Origin: an uncultured Clostridium sp.
Lineage (GTDB): Bacteria; Cyanobacteriota; Vampirovibrionia; Gastranaerophilales; Gastranaerophilaceae
Direction of reading: 5' to 3'
Length of the DNA stretch: 16,813 bases
Assembly: GCA_905212085.1 (NCBI GenBank)
Contig: CAJMDF010000040.1
Location: 1-16,813, forward strand
Part shown: positions 13,971-16,813 of the stretch, in pieces
How the letters are laid out: each line of letters begins with the position of its first letter
Numbering within the stretch: the stretch's first letter is position 1
Position numbers and translations under genes: made by a program
Notes under the pieces: generated by a model
The model's database searches: none
What the model saw: only the letters and a program-made list of their open reading frames with translations
What the model was told of the DNA's origin: nothing

Positions 13971-14210
13971 TTATAATTCAAATTCCATAGTCCGAGTTTC
14001 CCATTTTTCACTTAATTCTCTACTTAATTTTTCTGCTTTTTCTACAACTTCTAATAAGACAATGCCTGAATTTACACAAGTATCTTTTTGCACAGGATGC
14101 AATCCGACTCTTGTTTTTATATCACAGCCATAATTTGTGATAATCTTTTGAAATTCAATAGCTTCTTCTAAACGATTTTTTAAAATAACACCAATAATTG
14201 TAGTTTTCAT
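13971..14210 (-). CDS. Small TM1266/ACT-like protein (79 aa)
   Basis: The pattern (beta strand TTIIGVILKNR, helix, then YGCDIKTRVGLH at 27-38, then SGIVLLEVV at 48-56) matches the ferredoxin-like fold of small proteins annotated as TM1266-type, or putative iron-only hydrogenase system regulator. Cys29, Arg34, His38 and Cys45 are conserved-looking positions in relatives I remember. Such proteins are thought to bind a small ligand, but no biochemical role is settled. No hydrogenase maturation genes are visible here. GGAG lies about 6 bases before the ATG. It starts just after a terminator and ends 75 bases before the nucleotidase gene on the same strand. The family assignment is moderate; an ACT or NikR-C-like small-molecule sensor is the alternative. 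Confidence 0.6.
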   Translation of the reverse strand: MKTTIIGVILKNRLEEAIEFQKIITNYGCDIKTRVGLHPVQKDTCVNSGIVLLEVVEKAEKLSRELSEKWETRTMEFEL

Positions 14211-14249
14211 ATACTCATCTCCATATTAAAAAACATAATAAATTTTTAT

Positions 14250-14280
14250 AAAAAAAATAACATCCCCTAAGGGATATTAT
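14250..14280 (-). terminator. Intrinsic terminator after the 103-aa gene
   Basis: Read on the minus strand, ATAATATCCC (14280-14271) pairs with GGGATGTTAT (14266-14257), ten pairs including one G-U, around a 4-base loop. A run of seven T follows. It separates the gene ending at 14312 from the one starting at 14210. Confidence 0.85.
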
Positions 14281-14311
14281 CTTTTATTAATTTTGATGAG
14301 TATTTATTATA

Positions 14312-14623
14312 TTATTTTTCGAGCTCATCCATAGCTTGAAGCTGTTTTTTCTTGTAGTTATAAATTACGGCATCTACAAGAAGCTCATAAGATTTCATGT
14401 TCTCGATATTCGGGAATTCTTCTTTGAGTTGTTCTCTGACCATTGCTTCCAGCTTACGTTCGTCAGAACTTGATTTCAATTCGTCAACTCCGCTAATCAT
14501 TCTGATATATTCAGGAGATGATTTGTCGATATTGTGATTCATAAAATTCAGCCAGCGTAATTTAGGGCTAATATGTTTTCCTAAAGATTTTACGACTTTT
14601 AAATTTTTTAATCGGTTTAACAT
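14312..14623 (-). CDS. Hypothetical protein, 103 aa
   Basis: I do not recognise a family. The start is placed at the ATG of MLNRLKNLK because TAGGAG ends 8 bases before it; an ATG six codons upstream overlaps that ribosome site. The protein is highly charged, has no signal peptide or membrane helix, and looks mostly helical. A basic N-terminus (residues 1-25) is followed by a Ser/Asp/Glu-rich middle (about 35-60) and a helical C-terminus (ENMKSYELLVDAVIYNYKKK, then QLQAMDELEK). It has no cysteine. It is probably a single-gene transcript: glyS ends 111 bases upstream and a strong terminator follows. G+C content and codon use are slightly higher than in its neighbours. Confidence 0.7.
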   Translation of the reverse strand: MLNRLKNLKVVKSLGKHISPKLRWLNFMNHNIDKSSPEYIRMISGVDELKSSSDERKLEAMVREQLKEEFPNIENMKSYELLVDAVIYNYKKKQLQAMDELEK

Positions 14624-14675
14624 GAAGTTGACTCCTACCATTTATTGTTAAATTTTTTATTACCTACTTCGTACT

Positions 14676-14730
14676 ATTGTAAAGTATCCTGAAAAAAATA
14701 ATTTACTTTTTTACAATGATTGTTTACAAT
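14676..14730. repeat. Three TTTACAAT/ATTGTAAA octamers
   Basis: ATTGTAAA (14676-14683) and TTTACAAT (14710-14717 and 14723-14730) lie in the gap between glyS and the 103-aa gene, in both orientations; the last two start 13 bases apart. They could be operator half-sites for the 103-aa gene, or chance in AT-rich sequence. I see no consensus promoter here. Confidence 0.25.
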
Positions 14731-14733
14731 TCT

Positions 14734-16779
14734 TTATAATTTACTGAAATCAGCTAAATGATTGTATTTGCCTTTCAACATAGTTAGAAGAGCTAATCTG
14801 TTTTCCTTAACATTTTCATCTTTATCCATTACAAGAACATCATTAAAGAATTTTTCAACAGAAGGATTAATTTCTTCTAACTGCTTCAAATAAGCGTCAT
14901 AATCTAAATCTTCACTCACTGTTTCAATCTGATTTAACAACATGCTCTCAGCAGGTTCTTTAAATAAATTCTTATTAACAGATTTTTTAGAATCTTCTTT
15001 TAAAATTCTCAATACTCTGTTAGCACTTTCTAATACAGCTTCCGAATTTAATTTTGAAACAGCCTTTACACGTTTAATATAATCTGTTAAATCAACAAGC
15101 GGATTTTTATTAGCTGCACAAGCCTCTAATACATTTTTAGAATATTTTTCAGACAAGAATATTATTAACCTTTGAATAAAGAATTCATAAATTTCATCTG
15201 TAACTTTACCTGATACTCTGCTAATACAAGATCCTGCAGCTTTTTTAAATTTATCAGCAAAATTATCACCCTCTGTAGATACAGGAAGTAATAATAAAGT
15301 TTCCGTAATCAATTTAGTCAAATCAATTTTTAAATCGTTTGCTAAAATAGTTCTAATAACACCTAAAGCTGCACGGCGAACACCTAGAGGATCTGAAGAT
15401 CCGGTAGGTTTTTTACCTTCTGCAAATACTGCACAAATTGTATCTATTTTATCGGCAATACCAACAATTTGCCCCTCAGTTGTAACAGCTATTTCACCAT
15501 CTGCATTAAGAGGGAAATAATGTTCTTTAATACCTTCACATACACAATCAGGTTCACCTGATACTCTTGCATAATCAGCACCGATAAATCCTTGCAATTC
15601 AGTAAATTCAAATACTAAGTTTGTTGTCAAATCAGCTTTTGCAAGAAGTGCAGTTCTTTCAACAGTCGAATTGTTTCCAACCATTAATTTAGATAATTTA
15701 ACAAGTCTTTGAGCCTTATCATACATAGAGCCCATTCCTTTTTGGAATGTAATACCCTTCAAGTCTTCAACATAATCAGCTAAAGGCTTTTTAGTATCTT
15801 CATTGAAGAAAAATACAGCATCATCTAAACGAGCTTTGATAACTCTTACATTACCTGCTTTAATATTTTCAAACTCATCCCCCAGATAATTTGTCATAGT
15901 GATAAATTTATTAATTAATTTACCATCTTTATACAAAGCAAAATATCTTTGATGAACAGCCATTACTGTAACAACAAGTTCTTCCGGCAATCTTAAATAA
16001 TCAGGGTTAAACTCACATACAGCAGGCACCGGATATTCAGTAATAAATGTTACTTCTTCCAATAAATCATCTGTGTAATAAGGAGTTGCACCCAATTTAG
16101 CAGCTTCTTCTTTAGCTCTGTCAATAATTCTTTGTTTTCTTTCTTCCTGATCTACAATTACGCAGCAGTTACGCATAATTTCTACGTAATCATCCGGATT
16201 ATTAATATAAACATTTTGTTGAGCAAATCTATGACCTCGTGTCACATTAGAGCTTTCTTTATCAATAATTTTAATTTTAACTTCTTCTCGATCCAAAATA
16301 GATACAATCCATCTTATCGGACGAGCGAATTTTTCATCATTATCAGCCCATCTCATAAAGTGAGATCCTTGCAATTTTAAAACTATTGATGGAACATTTT
16401 CTTTTAATAATTCAACAATAGATTTACCCTTAATTGTAATTTTTGCATGGATATAATCATTTTCAATATACAAATCTTCAGGATTAATACCGTTTTTTCT
16501 GCAAAAACCTTCTCCGGCTTTTGTCAAATTTCCATTTTCATCATATGCAACTTTTTTAATAGGGCCTTTTACAACTTTAATTTCATCTTTACTTTCTTTT
16601 TCAAGACCAGAGACTATTACAGCTAATCTTCTCGGTGTTGCATATACTTTAACATCTTCAAATACAACTTTATTTGAATTCAAGAAGTTTTCAAAACCAG
16701 TTTTTAATTGTTGAATTGCAGACGGGATAAATTTATAAGGTAATTCTTCACATCCAACTTCTAATAAATATTTACTCAT
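14734..16779 (-). CDS. glyS: Glycyl-tRNA synthetase beta subunit
   Basis: This is the beta chain of the bacterial (alpha-beta)2 glycyl-tRNA synthetase, which with GlyQ charges tRNA-Gly; the beta chain mainly recognises the tRNA. The 681-aa length is normal. Visible family landmarks in order are MSKYLLEVGCEELPYKFIP (1-19), ATPRRLAV (47-54), MRWADNDEKFARPIRWIV (142-159), RGHRF (181-185), VMAVHQRYFAL, TGSSDPLGVRRAALGVIRTI in the HD-like central domain, and a C-terminal DALR-type anticodon-binding region with NPLVDLTDYIKRV. AAAGGA lies about 6 bases before the ATG. glyQ is expected on the same strand just beyond the right end but is not in the window. A TATAAT-like sequence at 16794-16799 could be a -10 box, or glyS may be cotranscribed with glyQ. 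Confidence 0.97.
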   Translation of the reverse strand: MSKYLLEVGCEELPYKFIPSAIQQLKTGFENFLNSNKVVFEDVKVYATPRRLAVIVSGLEKESKDEIKVVKGPIKKVAYDENGNLTKAGEGFCRKNGINPEDLYIENDYIHAKITIKGKSIVELLKENVPSIVLKLQGSHFMRWADNDEKFARPIRWIVSILDREEVKIKIIDKESSNVTRGHRFAQQNVYINNPDDYVEIMRNCCVIVDQEERKQRIIDRAKEEAAKLGATPYYTDDLLEEVTFITEYPVPAVCEFNPDYLRLPEELVVTVMAVHQRYFALYKDGKLINKFITMTNYLGDEFENIKAGNVRVIKARLDDAVFFFNEDTKKPLADYVEDLKGITFQKGMGSMYDKAQRLVKLSKLMVGNNSTVERTALLAKADLTTNLVFEFTELQGFIGADYARVSGEPDCVCEGIKEHYFPLNADGEIAVTTEGQIVGIADKIDTICAVFAEGKKPTGSSDPLGVRRAALGVIRTILANDLKIDLTKLITETLLLLPVSTEGDNFADKFKKAAGSCISRVSGKVTDEIYEFFIQRLIIFLSEKYSKNVLEACAANKNPLVDLTDYIKRVKAVSKLNSEAVLESANRVLRILKEDSKKSVNKNLFKEPAESMLLNQIETVSEDLDYDAYLKQLEEINPSVEKFFNDVLVMDKDENVKENRLALLTMLKGKYNHLADFSKL

Positions 16780-16813
16780 AATGTTTCCTTTAAATTATAT
16801 ATAATCTTAATAT

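Overview
This is an AT-rich stretch of a bacterial chromosome (roughly one third G+C by eye) with the standard code and clear Shine-Dalgarno sites. Its housekeeping genes are full length, and nothing looks like a prophage, an insertion sequence, a CRISPR array or a tRNA/rRNA gene. The prepilin-like gene, with its GFTLAEVLITLG segment and DxNxxKGPN(x)xGKD region, the short N-terminal FGMA-type motif of the first gene and the low G+C all recall gut Candidatus Gastranaerophilales (Vampirovibrionia/Melainabacteria, sister to Cyanobacteria). That placement rests on family resemblance from memory, not on a search.

Layout. (1) 15-1335, minus: an unknown 172-aa protein and an exported HtrA-like serine protease without a PDZ domain. 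(2) 1533-3107, plus: a membrane-anchored family 2 glycosyltransferase with an unusual C-terminal four-cysteine module; it converges on and overlaps folC. (3) 10199 down to 3073, minus: a tight six-gene operon murF-mraY-murD-ftsW-murG-folC, with gaps or overlaps of a few bases. It makes the UDP-MurNAc-pentapeptide, lipid I and lipid II, and the septal glycan polymerase, with folate polyglutamylation at the end. (4) 10245-11407: a compact bidirectional promoter fires the mur operon to the left and rplU-rpmA (ribosomal proteins bL21 and bL27) to the right. Both ribosomal genes have long structured leaders (about 235 and 200 nt) that share the same RNA element. A bidirectional terminator closes this unit. 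(5) 11408-12342, minus: a prepilin-like gene whose best promoter puts the transcription start on the A of its ATG. Upstream is a mini-ORF with a strong ribosome site and a run of ten G; one more G (or two fewer) would join it in frame to the prepilin gene. (6) 12348-14641, minus: a 5'-nucleotidase-family metallophosphatase without a signal peptide, a small TM1266/ACT-like protein, a terminator and an unknown 103-aa protein. (7) 14734-16779, minus: glyS, the glycyl-tRNA synthetase beta subunit.

The two most interesting signals are not in the proteins. One is the duplicated leader RNA in front of rplU and rpmA: 13 identical nucleotides, a shared internal-loop helix with a compensated base pair, a following CCG hairpin, and a possible pseudoknot in the first copy. 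The other is the poly-G mini-ORF plus apparently leaderless promoter of the prepilin-like gene, which looks like a phase-variable N-terminus or expression switch. Neither can be proved from one sequence; deciding tests are given with each finding.
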